From positions 588,501 to 652,500 of the forward strand of contig CALYLW010000282.1 of the NCBI GenBank assembly GCA_944989445.1: a DNA stretch of 64,000 bases. The letters run 5' to 3'. Every line of letters begins with the position of its first letter. The first letter of the stretch is position 1. The notes below the pieces were generated by a model. It saw nothing but the letters and a program-made list of their open reading frames with translations. It was not told the DNA's origin and searched no databases. This DNA is from Ampullaceana balthica. Lineage: Eukaryota > Mollusca > Gastropoda > Lymnaeidae. Positions 48,401-60,545 of this stretch are shown here, in pieces. A program made the translations under genes and the position numbers.

Positions 48401-51195
48401 CATGAGAACATAGGGGGCATAGACATGAGAAAATAGAGTACATAGACATGAGAACATAGGGGGCATAGACATGAGAACATAGAGTACATAGACATGAGAA
48501 CATAGATGGCATAGACATGAGAACATAGAGTACATAGACATGAGAACATAGAGTACATAGACATGAGAACATAGAGTACATAGACATGAGAACATAGAGT
48601 ACATAGACATGAGAACATAGAGTACATAGACATGAGAACATAGAGGTCATAGACATGAGAACATAGGGGGCATAGACATGAGAGCATAGGGGGCATAGAC
48701 ATGAGAACATAGAGGTCATAGACATGAGAACATAGGGGGCATAGACATGAGAACATAGAGTACATAGACATGAGAACATAGGGGGCATAGACATGAGAAC
48801 ATAGAGTACATAGACATGAGAGCATAGGGGGCATAGACATAAGAACAGAGAGGGAATAAACATGTTAATATAGTGATGACAGACCTAAATATATCACAGA
48901 CTGTATAAAATGCTATCACTCACTGTATAAAATGCTATCACTCACTGTATAAAATGCTATCACATACTGTATAAAATGCTATCACAGACTATAAAACGCT
49001 ATCACTGACTGTATAAAATGCTATCACATACTGTATAAAATGCTATCACAGACTGTATAAAATGCTTTCACTCACTGTATAAAATGCTATCACAGACTGT
49101 ATAAAATGCTATCACTCACTGTATAAAATGTTATCACTCACTGTATAAAATGTTATCACTCACTGTATAAAATGCTATCACTCAATGTATAAAATGCTAT
49201 CACCGACTGTATAAAATGCTATCACAGACTGTATCAAATGCTATCACAGACTGTATAAAATGCTATCACTGACTGTATAAAATGCTATGACTCACTGTAT
49301 AAAATGCTATCACAGACTGTATCAAATGCTATCACAGACTGTATAAAATGCTATCACTCACTGTATAAAATGCTATCACACACTGTATAAAATGCTATCA
49401 CTCACTGTATAAAATGCTATCACTCACTGTATAAAATGCTATCACTGACTGTATAAAATGCTATCACTCACTGTATAAAATGCTATCACTCACTTTATAA
49501 AATGCTATCACTCATTGTATAAAATGCTATCACAGACTGTATCAAATGCTATCACATACTGTATAAAATGCTATCACTGACTGTATAAAATGCTATCACT
49601 CACTGTATAAAATGCTTTCACAGACTGTATAAAATGCTATCACAGACTGTATAAAATGCTTTCACAGACTGTATAAAATGCTATCACTCACTGTATAAAA
49701 TGCTATCACAGACTGTATAAAATGCTATCACTCACTGTATAAAATGCTATCACTCACTGTATAAAATATTATCACAGACTGTATAAAATGCTATCACTCA
49801 CTGAATAAAATGCTATCACAGACTGTATAAAATGCTATCACTCACTGTATAAAATGCTATCACAGACTGTATAAATGCTATCACTCACTGTATAAAATGC
49901 TATCACTCACTGTATAAAATGCTATCGCAGACTGTATAAAATGCTATCACTCACTGTATAAATGCTATCACTCACTGTATAAAATGCTATCACTCACTGT
50001 ATAAAATGCTATCACAGACTGTATAAAATGCTATCACAGACTGTATAAAATGCTATCACTCACTGTATAAAATGCTATCACAGACTGTATAAAATGCTAT
50101 CACTCACTGTATAAAATGCTATCACAGACTGTATAAAATGCTATCACAGACTGTATAAAATGCTATCACAGACTGTATAAAATGCTATCACAGACTGTAT
50201 AAAATGCTATCACTCACTGTATAAAATGCTATCACTCACTGTATAAAATGCTATCACAGACTGTATAAAATGCTATCACTCACTGTATAAAATGCTATCA
50301 CAGACTGTATAAAATGCTATCACTCACTGTATAAAATGATATCACTCACTGTATAAAATATTATCACAGACTGTATAAAATGCTATCACTCACTGTATAA
50401 AATGCTATCACAGACTGTATAAAATGCTATCACTCACTGTATAAAATGCTATCACAGACTGTATAAATGCTATCACTCACTGTATAAAATGCTATCACTC
50501 ACTGTATAAAATGCTATCGCAGACTGTATAAAATGCTATCACTCACTGTATAAATGCTATCACTCACTGTATAAAATGCTATCACTCACTGTATAAAATG
50601 CTATCACAGACTGTATAAAATGCTATCACAGACTGTATAAAATGCTATCACAGACTGTATAAAATGCTATCACAGACTGTATAAAATGCTATCACTCACT
50701 GTATAAAATGCTATCACTCACTGTATAAAATGCTATCACAGACTGTATAAAATGCTATCACAGACTGTATAAAATGCTATCACAGACTGTATAAAATGCT
50801 ATCACTCACTGTATAAAATGCTATCACTCACTGTATAAAATGCTATCACAGACTGTATAAAATGCTATCACAGACTGTATAAAATGCTATCACTCACTGT
50901 ATAAAATGCTATCACAGACTGTATAAAATGCTATCACAGACTGTATAAAATGCTATCACAGACTGTATAAAATGCTATCACTCACTGTATAAAATGCTAT
51001 CACAGACTGTATAAAATGCTATCACTCACTGTATAAAATGCTATCACTGATGATGTAAAATGTAATCTTCTAAGTTAAATGATTTATTACCTTGTGGTCC
51101 TAGCCCTATTCGTTGGCTCATCGGTAGACCATACTGAACAGTTCTTGGCTGGGGACAAGGTGATACATGGATTATTTTTGTTATTCCTTTAGTTA
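42479..51195 (-). CDS. Unrecognised Ser/Thr-rich, probably nuclear protein; last three exons
   Basis: Three minus-strand exons join in frame, all phase 1: 51195-51091 (VTKGITKIIHVSPCPQPR ... RIGLGPQ), 48131-48003 (VKTLGGPTLAVVTKTLTQPT ... NPGIGI) and 42783-42479 (VFAITSSGGIGASGL ... NPLKRKLEDDDYDI, stop TAA). Donors are AAG|GTAATA and TTG|GTCAGT; acceptors TTTCAG, GTTACAG and ATCCAG. The C-terminal exon is about half Ser, Thr, Pro and Leu, with repeated SLTQPS/TLTQPS phrases, and ends in a basic then acidic tail (KRK then EDDDYD). Low-complexity Thr/Pro/Gln composition and a KRK motif suggest a transcription or chromatin co-regulator, but this is inference and no family is recognised. The protein continues upstream beyond what I can identify. 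Both introns are almost entirely satellite DNA. Confidence 0.7.
42808..47653. repeat. 46-49-bp satellite array, about 102 copies, filling an intron
   Basis: The unit contains GAATAACATAGAACTAACTG and GTTGACAAAGAGAACACAT. Three length forms occur: CACATTATACATATG (49 bp), CACATATACATATG (48 bp) and CACATACATATG (46 bp). They are mixed in runs. Substitutions are rare (one AATAGCATAG, one CTGGATGAC). It occupies 93% of the intron between 42784 and 48002 and starts about 25 bp from the 3' splice site. Confidence 0.97.
47654..48002 (-). other. 5' remainder of the last intron
   Basis: Unique sequence between the satellite and the donor at 48002. It includes a (CAAA)n-like stretch near 47925-47955. 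Confidence 0.5.
48134..48857. repeat. 23-bp satellite, about 31 copies, abutting a splice acceptor
   Basis: The unit contains AGACATGAGAACATAGAGTA, with a common form ACATAGGGGGCAT. The first copies begin within a few bases of the acceptor AG (complement at 48132-48133). On the gene's sense strand the units are pyrimidine-rich and contain no AG. Confidence 0.95.
48892..51049. repeat. 22-bp satellite, about 98 copies, abutting a splice donor
   Basis: The unit is CTGTATAAAATGCTATCA plus CTCA or CAGA, the two main forms intermingled. Rare forms are TTTATAAAATG, ATATTATCAC and 21-bp units. A block of roughly 600 bp around 49780-50340 recurs around 50340-50900 with the same order of variants, a higher-order duplication. 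It fills most of the intron between 48132 and 51090. Confidence 0.96.
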
Positions 51196-51359
51196 CTGAA
51201 ATCGTCATCAAGTAACAGTATCGTAGCCTGTCCATTAATTATTGATAACAAATATTTGCATGAGATCACCAGTTTGTATAATGTATAGGGAATGATCCAT
51301 TTCCTTAAATTAAAATAGGAGTTGAAAAAAGAATTAAACCCACGGATCCCCAAGTGAAA

Positions 51360-51554
51360 ATACTACATAAACAAATACTACATAAACAAATACTACATAA
51401 ACAAATACTACATAAACAAATACTACATAAACAAATACTACATAAACAAATACTACATAAACAAATACTACATAAACAAATACTACATAAACAAATACTA
51501 CATAAACAAATACTACATAAACAAATACTACATAAACAAATACTACATAAACGC
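51360..51554. repeat. 15-bp minisatellite, 13 perfect copies
   Basis: Perfect ATACTACATAAACAA units. The open frames on both strands are by-products. Confidence 0.95.
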
Positions 51555-51717
51555 ATGTGAAAAATCCACCCCAAAAAAGTAAAACTTGAATGAAGTATTT
51601 ATTAAAATCATAACTTATTTTTAAAATACACTTTAAAAGAATGAATGACTTTGATGAATGTGATTCTATTTGATGAGTGTATTTCTGACCGACTCAATGT
51701 TTGTGAGTAGCAACCCC

Positions 51718-53620
51718 CAACCCCCTCAATTTCTCACTTCTTTCTATTTTTAAATCCCTTATATTAACTTCACCGCCGTCTCTGTCTCTCTGTCGTGATC
51801 TCTGTCTTGGGCGGGCGGAAAAACAAAAGTAAAAAATGACCCACTTCCCGTGAAGCCATAGAGCTGAAATTTGGCACATGGACCCGTGTCACCTAACAAT
51901 GCATCGTATCAAAATTTCAGCGATCGAACGTACCGTAATTAAATTAATGCATTTTTTTAGTTTATCTCTATACCAGGTATGTAATTCAATTTCACGGTTT
52001 GTTGTTGTTTTTTCACGTGACATCCCAGTTCGCGCGTTGGAGCGATGTACCGGGGTGCTTTTGTTTACATTTTATGTGTCACGCTGAGCTCGGTCCAGCG
52101 ATCGGTGACCAGACCTTTCCCCTCTCCCACACCCCGGGTTGTAAACCAAAGGGGAGTTAAGACTGATTCAGTCTGTAAATGTTTGTCGTGTTTGAACATA
52201 ATCAATACTGTTAGTAATGTTTCATATATAAGGGATTTATAGTCAAAAACTTTGTTTTTACGGGGTTGTTTTATTAAATCCCTTATATTAACTTCACCGC
52301 CGTCTCTCTCTGTCGTTCGTCGTCGGGCGGGCGGAAAAACAAAATTCAAAAATGACCCACTTCCCGTGATGCCATCGAGCTGAAATATGACACATAGGCT
52401 CGTGTGACCTAAAATGCATCGTGTCAAAAATTCAGATCGATTGAACGTACAGTTATTAAATTAATGCATTTTTAGTTTATCTACATAAACTATATGTAGC
52501 GGTCGCTATTGTTTATTTTTTACGGGTCACTTGACTTCATGCCAGCCATCGATGACCACATCTCGTAGAGGAGGAGTTCACTCAGTTTTAGGCTGTAAAT
52601 GTTTGTCGCGTTGGAACATAATCAATACTTTAAGTTCTGTCTCACATATAAGGGATTTATAGTCAAAAACTTTGTTTCTACGGGGTTGTTTTATTATATC
52701 CCTTATATTAACTTTACCGCCGTCTCTGTCTCTCTGTCTGTCGTTCGTCGTCGGGCGGGCGGAAAAACAAAAGTAAAAAATGACCCACTTCCCGTGATGC
52801 CATCGAGCTGAAATTTCGTACATGGACTAGTGTCACCTAGCAATGCATCGTATCAAAATTTGAGATCGTTCGAACGTACCGTAATTAAATTAATGCATTT
52901 TTAGTTTATCTATATAAAACTATATGTAGAAGTTGCTATTGTTTACATTTTAAGGGTCACTTGACTTCACGCCAGCCATCGGTGAACACATCTCGTGTTT
53001 TAACCAGGTGGAATTGGCTCAGTTTCAGATTGTAAAAGTTTGTCGCGTTGGAACATAATCAATACTTTAACTTCTGTATTATATATAATGGTTTATAGTC
53101 AAAAAATTTGTTTTTACGGGGTTGTTTTTATTTTTAAATCCCTTATATTAACTTCACCGCCGTTTCTGTCTCTCTGTCTTGGGCGTGCGGAAAAACAGAA
53201 GTCAAAAATGACCCACTTCCCGTGAAGCCATCGAGCTGAAATTTGGCAAACGGACCCGTGTAACCTAACAATGCATCGTATCACAATTTCAGATCGATCG
53301 AACGTACCATGATTAAATTAATGCATTTTTAGTTTATCTATATACGACATATGTAATTCAATTTCACGGTTTGTTATTGTTTTTTTTCACGTGTCAGCTC
53401 AGTCCGCACGTGGACGCCACATGGTCGATGTACCGGCGTGCTTTTGTTTACATTTTACGAGTCACGCTGAGCTCGGTCCAGCGATTGGTGACCAGACCTT
53501 TCCCCTCTCCCACCCCCTCCGGGTTATAAATCAAAGGTGAGTTAAGACATATTCAGTCTGTAAATGTTTGTCGCGTTTGAACATGATCAATACTGTTAGT
53601 TATGTCTCATATATAAGGGA
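51718..53620. repeat. Four tandem copies of a ~430-530-bp repeat, Helitron-related
   Basis: Copies start near 51750, 52277, 52698 and 53137. Each runs AAATCCCTTATATTAACTTC, GGGCGGGCGGAAAAACA, ATGACCCACTTCCCGTGA, GAGCTGAAATTTGGCACA, AACGTACCGTAATTAAATTA, then a variable part with TTGTTTACATTTTA and ATATATAAGGGATTTATAG. Identity is clearly below that of the minisatellites. The AAATTTGGCACA phrase and TATATAAG ends are common in Helitron 5' regions, so this may be a tandem Helitron array, but no Rep/helicase is present. Confidence 0.7.
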
Positions 53621-56179
53621 CTATAAAAATACCCGCACTTTGTAGCGGGAGTGTGTTGACCCTTTATCCAAGTATTAGTTGCTGGTTATTACAATTTTTA
53701 CTTGCCAGGTTAAATTTTAGATTAATCTATTTAGTTAAAGTCTTATGAGAAACAGAGATATGCCATTTTACCGCGTGAGTTGTTTTCACTTAATGCAGTG
53801 CCTTTTAACATAACCTTACTATTTAAACAGATATGATTTATTAAATAATGATTCTTGCCGACCATAATAACTAAATTTACAATTTCATTCCCACTTGTAC
53901 AAAATTAACATAACTTATATGTATTCCGAAAGAGCTCTACCACCCTCGTCACTCAAAAATTTAATATATAATTACGAAACTGCATCGTATCACAATTGTA
54001 AGTTATATAATATAATTTGTAACCACGTCTATGAGATAAAGAACATGTGGCACTATCCCTTTAAAAGGCAAAAGCTAATTGACTCATAGCGCAAATAAAC
54101 AAAATTATAAATGTACTTTCTAAAATACTATTTTAAAAAAAACGGTCGTATTAAAATGATATAAAAAAATGTGCACACCATATTTAGACAAAATAGAAAG
54201 CTTGCCGCATAAAATAAAGTCTTGTTATAAAGTAAATGTACTGGACCAAAATAACTCTTCATTTTGACGTATTCATAATTGTCGAAACAGGGAAATAATA
54301 TTTAACATTTTTATGTCTCTATATTTTACGATTTATATCTACGGTTTATAAGCAATGTGTATAATTTCAAAAAGGATTCTTTTTTTTTATTCCCTATTTC
54401 GGATAAGGCATCATATTTTGTAAATTATATTCAATGCACACACACACACACACACCAGATTTTATATCTGAAAAATAAAATACATTAAAAAAAAAGATTC
54501 AACCGTCTGTTAATAAGCGCATCTTAAAAATGATTAAAAGGCAATTTTAGAAATGGCCTATGCTATTCTGAATACAAAGGAATGAACATAAAAACATATT
54601 CAATTCGCAATTCATATTAATTAAGCGTTTTCAGGATCACTTCATTAAATTTAGTCAACTTTAGATAATACGTTCGGTAGCGAAAGTTTATAATGTATAG
54701 TGTATATAAAGCTTAAGTAAACAGTTTTAAAGTGTACGTTTATTTGACATAGGCCATCACTTTCAACATAAAATAAACTCGCTACATCTATGGTTTTTAA
54801 TTAAATGTCCAGTTATGAATTACATTTTTTAAAATCCCAATTTTATTCATTGCATGTAAAATATTAATACAATGCATCGTGAAAATAATTGAAATAAAAC
54901 AATTTAAACGCATATGTAATATATAAAGCTCAGTTGATATTTTTATGTTTTTTTTTGTATCCATTAAAAAAAGGCCACTGCTTTGTTGACATTTTTCCAA
55001 AAGATCTCTGCCACTGTCGTCACTAAAAAAGCTCTTATATATTTACGACACTGCAATGTAACACAATTGTAATTAATACAATATCTGCAACAGCGTCTAT
55101 GAGATAAAGATAATAAAGATAAATTTAAAAAATTAGGCTATATTCCTAATTTTAAAAAAACAAACAAAACAAATCAATTTTATGTTAAAAATGCATGTGA
55201 AACCATCACAATAATCGATTTTAAAAAATGGCTTATGTTAATCCATCATCAAAGGAATGAACATAACATATTCAATTCGCAATACAAAATAATTAAGCGT
55301 TTTCAGGATCACTTTATTTAGTTTAATCTACTTATGTTAATAAGTCCGGTAGCCTAAGTTTAAATAGTATAAGTGTATAGGTTATGTAAAAGACAACAGC
55401 TTATGTAAAGACAAACAAAATATAAATGTTATATTAATAGGACACAGCTAAATTTAAGATGCATACACGAAAATGTGCGCACAGTAATCAGGCGATAAAA
55501 GATTTTAAAACGTGCACCGCCAAAAATGAAGCCTTGAAAAAAATACTGACACAATTATTACATAAATAGGTTTTTCATTAAATGCCGAGTTATGGAACAG
55601 AAAATAATTAAAACAAATTCGCAATTAAATTTAAATGTGTAAACAATTAAATCTAATGCATTGTGTGGCAGTTGTAATTAAATATGTTTACGTGTCTATC
55701 TAATATATAGAAAGTAACAGTAAAGAAAATGACAATTCTTTGTACTACACAGCTCAAATTATGAAGCGTACACGAAAATGTGCGCACCGTAATTAGACAT
55801 TATAATATTTTTTCAAATGCGCACGGCTAAAAATAAAGTATTGGCATTGGAGGAAAAAAACGTCACCAAAAGTAACTCGTTTTGAATGGCATTTGAACGT
55901 CCGCGTAAATTTGTTCAATACAGAAATGAGGTTAAATTTTTTATTCTTTGTCTCTGCATTTTCTGATTATTTTATTTACGGCATTCGGGCAAAAAGGACA
56001 ATTACAAAAACTAACTTAAAACCACCTTCGGGGTAAAAGGAACCGTCCTGCCAAATTTGGTCCCCGTCCGTCTTTTTGTTTTTCCGTGATTGTCTAACAG
56101 AAAGTCGAAAAGTGAAACATACAAACATACAAACATACAAACATACAAACATACAAACATTTGAGCTTTATATATTAGA
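53621..56179 (-). mobile_element. Non-autonomous Helitron-like element (2.56 kb)
   Basis: On the minus strand it begins TCTAATATATAAAGCTCAAA at 56179, preceded by A, followed by a TGTTTGTA microsatellite (56115-56160), the style of a Helitron 5' end. It finishes with a hairpin CCCGC-TACAAAGT-GCGGG and TATTTTTATAG at 53621, followed by T; the usual CTRR is ATAG here. The host sequence matches: the neighbouring repeat copies read AAGGGATTTATAG, and this one is split as AAGGGA | TTAACG. Inside, two segments are duplicated (53925-54045 with 54998-55110, and 54580-54680 with 55250-55350). No protein is encoded. Relatives: 14440-14600 and 61800-62100. Confidence 0.6.
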
Positions 56180-58480
56180 TTAACGCATATACTTCTTTTG
56201 TTTTGATACACATTAAAATAAGCACATACCGGTATATTGTTTCTTGGATGCATTTTGTTAGCTGCCTCCGTATAAAAAAAAATTATATCCTAACGCTATA
56301 TTTATCTATGAAAATAAAAAATTGCTCGATTATAACACCTATTATAATAAAAGAGAGTTCAACTGTTGATGTTACTTGGGTATACGCAACTCCTCTCACA
56401 GTAGATATTTCTTTAGGTTAGTTCATTGTCAATAATGTGTGTATGCATACAGAGTGTTAAAGCCAATTTATGTAATATATTTGTAATAATTGATTTTGTC
56501 TTTAAAATCGACCATAAAGTTACACATAAGTTCCAAACATAATAATAAAAATGTATTAACCAATATGTATTGTAATATCAATTAATGAATATAGGCAAAG
56601 TTATATTTAAACGTATATCTTCATTTTTAACAGAAAAATTAAATGTTAAAATGCCGTAAGTGTAGCGTATGTGACAATATGCCGAAACCAAACTGATTAA
56701 ATTATGTTAAAATGTGAGCTGCAGAAACCTGAGTTAACGTTTTCACATGAGAACATCACATAGCCATACTAACTGATACGTCTGAAAGGCTAAATCGCAG
56801 CAATGACTCGAACTTCAGACACACAGCACAGCCCCTTAAGAGTTCGTTCACTTGTTGACTTCTAGTCCCACGGTAGACCTAACCAGGAGTTACGACATGA
56901 TTTGACATGAAGCAAGTGCTACATTCAAACAGTAGTGTACGCCCCAGGGCAAATCATACTCCTTGAAAAATATGCAATAAAAGTAAATAAATATACGTAT
57001 TATACGCAGATGTGCAACCATAACCATAAATTATTAGTTTTATTTATTCTAATGTCAAGAACTTGCATAAGTGAATAATAATTTGAAAGTGATTAAATGG
57101 ATAGCTCAAGTTAAAACCGAATGACAAAACGGAAGAATTTTATTATTTTTTTTGAAATCACCTTTTCTTCAGTTGCGATAGACGTTTGCATCATGGTGTA
57201 GGATTATTGGTCACTTTATTTCACACAATACGTCTATAATTTCTTGATCTCTCACATTTCCTCATGCTTACACTGCAATCCGTCTCATGATCTCAAAGCG
57301 CCAGTACTTAACAGGTAGCAAGCACAACGACAATCATTGTCTGTGCTCTAGTCATTATTTTTCTGGAGATACACTTCATTTTTATTTTTCTTAGAAACGT
57401 GCTGAAAATTCGAGGAAATGTATTTCTATTTTTTTTGTTGTTGCTAAAAACAAGCAGATTATAAGCTAAATTTACACACTTAATCTTACTACTATAAAGT
57501 CCTTTAAAAACTGAATTCAAAATACATCTTTTCAAAGTTTTACTCTCTGGACTGACAATATGCCATTATGTTGACCGACAAGCGATTTTCATGTATACCT
57601 TCCATATAATTTAATTATATATATATCAATTGATATGAATTAAGACGTTCTTAAAATTTAAATCATAGAAACGTAGTGCATGAAAATCTTTCTATCAATT
57701 TTACAAACGTAACTCTATTCTGAGTAAATAATTTAAAGTATAATACTATACAAATTGTGTTGTCTTTAACGTTGGAAAATTAATAGATTAGTGTATCAGT
57801 GGGAATTTGAAGGTTCAGAATTGTAAAAGTGTTGACGGGAATATTTTGAAAACTTAATTTTTTTATACAATAATTAATAAAATATAATTTTATTTACTGA
57901 TTGACCTATTAATAATCTCAAATAATTTCTTTCATTTGTGCATCTGAATATAAAAAGAATAATGAAAAATTTTAAATGTTTAAAAATAGCTGTTCTCTTT
58001 TATTTTCCTCCATACTCAATTTTGTTCAAGCTTGTGTTTAAAACGACGTCTCTGTTCGTATAGGTTATTATCTCGTTATCACTTTGTAAATGTTTTGTAT
58101 TGGTCCACTTGAGTTTTTTATGCATAAATATCTTTAAAAACAAAAAAGAAGAAATCTAAATCGTATACTATTATAAATTACATAGTTTGATACATTTGAT
58201 TACTGTTAAGTATTTTGGCTCTATTGTCTAGGAGTAATATTAATCATTTGGCTCCAGCCCCCAATACTATTTCTCCTGTAACATCTGAAGACAAAAAATA
58301 TAATTCCTGAACAATAATAAAATATGCACAAAAAAGTTTGAATACTTACATCTAATGACACTTTGTAATATTGACAACTAATGAATGAAATATTTTCATA
58401 AACAATGCATAAAAATAAAAGAATGTAAAGAAAGAGATATAAATAATAAAATTGATAAATAAATAATCATATCAATTTCA
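56180..58480. other. AT-rich region, no recognised gene
   Basis: Read on both strands; only short frames without domains. No terminal repeats or arrays beyond short AT tracts were noticed. Confidence 0.35.
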
Positions 58481-59020
58481 AATTATCCACTGCGAGCTCC
58501 AACAGCTTTTCCTCGTAGGTGCCAGACTTGGGTGATAACATGCAGGTTGAATGTATTATCATAGGCTTATACAAAACATCCCCATAAGTGAGCATGGCCT
58601 GATCCAGTCACTAAGGCTTTGAGCCACAGCTCCTTTGCTGACATTCAAAAGTTGCAGTCGCATACAACTGATGAGTAAGAAGATGAGGTGACGAAGGCAC
58701 GCATGCTGCATGAAAGTAAATAAATCCAGTTCAGTGTGTGTTTTTTACATTCATTTCGAATGAGGAAAGTCCCCCAGCATTCAGCCATTGAGGCTGAAAG
58801 GCATCGATCTGCATGAATGTTGAAGCAGAGATGCCCTTAGATGTACCGATGTGATGCCCAGTGATTTTTCAGTTCTTGAAGCTGATGGCGGAGAGAAGTG
58901 ACCACTGTTCATAGCTGGTGGTGAAGAGTTACCACAGTTCTTTGAAGATAGTACTGGTCTGCTCTTCATCAGTTGCCTGGCTCTTCTTATCCTGGAGGGG
59001 TTTTATCTCCTGCATTTTAG
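58481..59020. other. Less AT-rich, unassigned stretch
   Basis: The base composition is more balanced than the surroundings. On the minus strand short frames (for example 58781-58969, Ser/Pro-rich) break off quickly. It could be a transcribed non-coding exon or an old pseudogene; no family is recognised. Confidence 0.25.
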
Positions 59021-60356
59021 AAAATAGAAAAAGTTGTATTATTCAATTTTGAAGAATAACATAGGCTTATACTTATTCGATGCAAATGTAGGCAAAAAGT
59101 ATTGAGTAATGATAATAGGATTATAACTATTTGTTATGATTTTTCTTCTTTGTATATATCTGTTTTTAATTTTAGGGTATTTAGGATTATTGCACTCAAT
59201 TTTACATTGATATTCATCATCATGCTTGTCATTGACTACATTTGTTGCCATTGACAACGAAATAATTTTGTTCATCGTCATTTCAAATTAGACACGTCTG
59301 ACACGTGTTACGAGCACAAACATAAGGAAATGAGAACTTGAATGTTTATTTCTATTAAAATATATACTTTTATATTTAAATTTAATATTATTTAGCACCG
59401 GTAGCTATTATTTAATTTGTTTGCCATTACACGTAAGAGTATCATATCATGTATCATAATCATAAGATTCACGATGGCTAAGCCTAATACTAATACTAGT
59501 AGTAGTAGTACTAGTATTACTACAACTGAAACTGCTTTGAAAACTAACTAACTAATTCATTCATGGTCTAAAATTAACAAAAAATATTTATTAAATACAA
59601 AATTAAATTCAACTTACCTATTCAACACAAGAAAATGTGTCCAAATTTGAACTTTTGTTTAGTCATCCAAAATAAAATTGTTCGATCGATAATTGGTTGT
59701 GCTTCTCGATTCAATGTTTCATAGCGAAATGAGGCAACGAAATGTTGCATGATGGGAATTTTAGTTCATTTCGAGAGTTGGACGAGTCCATTATACAGTG
59801 GGGTTGATAAGCTTTCCAACGATACCAAATATGCCTAGGTAGCTTTATAATTATGAATGTAAAAGCAAAGGGCGCCCTATAGGGTACATTTGGACGAATT
59901 TTCGCCCCCAAGTCAAAATGGTATCTCCCTATACCTCTTTCAAATACATTTTTAAACACTTTTTAATCAATTTTAATGAAAACGGTAAACGCAGAAGTAT
60001 AGATAAATGGATAAACTAGTAGAATTCACAAAAATCTCATTTTTGATAAAAATTTGAGAAATACTGATATTTTGACCCGTGGACCACCTTAATTTGATTG
60101 GTCAGCCCACATGTACCAATTCCTTTGCACGTGCTCGCATGCATACATTCAGGCGTCATCAGGCACCTGACACGTGATCACATGTGACTTAAGTAGTTGT
60201 AGCGTCCTAATAAATTTTCAATGACCCATCAGATTATTCCAAAATCTTTGTCCACTCAAGGTCAGCGTCTGAACCCCTATCCCACAATGGTTCTAAAATT
60301 CTAATAGTAACAGTTCTCAAAAGTATATTGAGTTACTATTCGACAATTACCTGGCT
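59021..60356. other. AT-rich region, no recognised gene
   Basis: It contains a short TAGTAG/ACTAGT-rich patch at about 59500-59520. No coding domain is seen. Confidence 0.35.
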
Positions 60357-60545
60357 CAGGAGTCGGCGAATAGGGGTAAATCATCCCATTTCGGGGTAAA
60401 ATTGAATTCTTTGGGGTAATGCAGACTCATTTACGGAAATATCAAAGCCAGTAGAATCCGCTAGATATATTCGAAATCTTTCAGGACTATGTGTACGCTT
60501 GGAACACAAGCCGAATATTAAATCAGTTCCTGCTACAAAAAATAA
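60357..60545. mobile_element. hAT-like element, left end only
   Basis: It begins CAGGAGTCGGCGAATAGGGG and follows the left 180 bp of the element at 33068 (shared phrases GCAGACTCATTT, TCCGCTAGATATATT, GTGTACGCTTGGAACA). The opposite end was not found. Confidence 0.6.

Noticed and set aside
47986..48919. Long minus-strand frames rich in MSMPPMLSCLC/YVLMSMYS
   Set aside because: They are translations of the 23-bp satellite running into the true 48003-48131 exon. Only the exon part is supported.
56011..56253. 80-codon minus-strand frame with MFVCLYVCMFVCLYV
   Set aside because: It is translation of the TGTTTGTA microsatellite at the Helitron-like 5' end.
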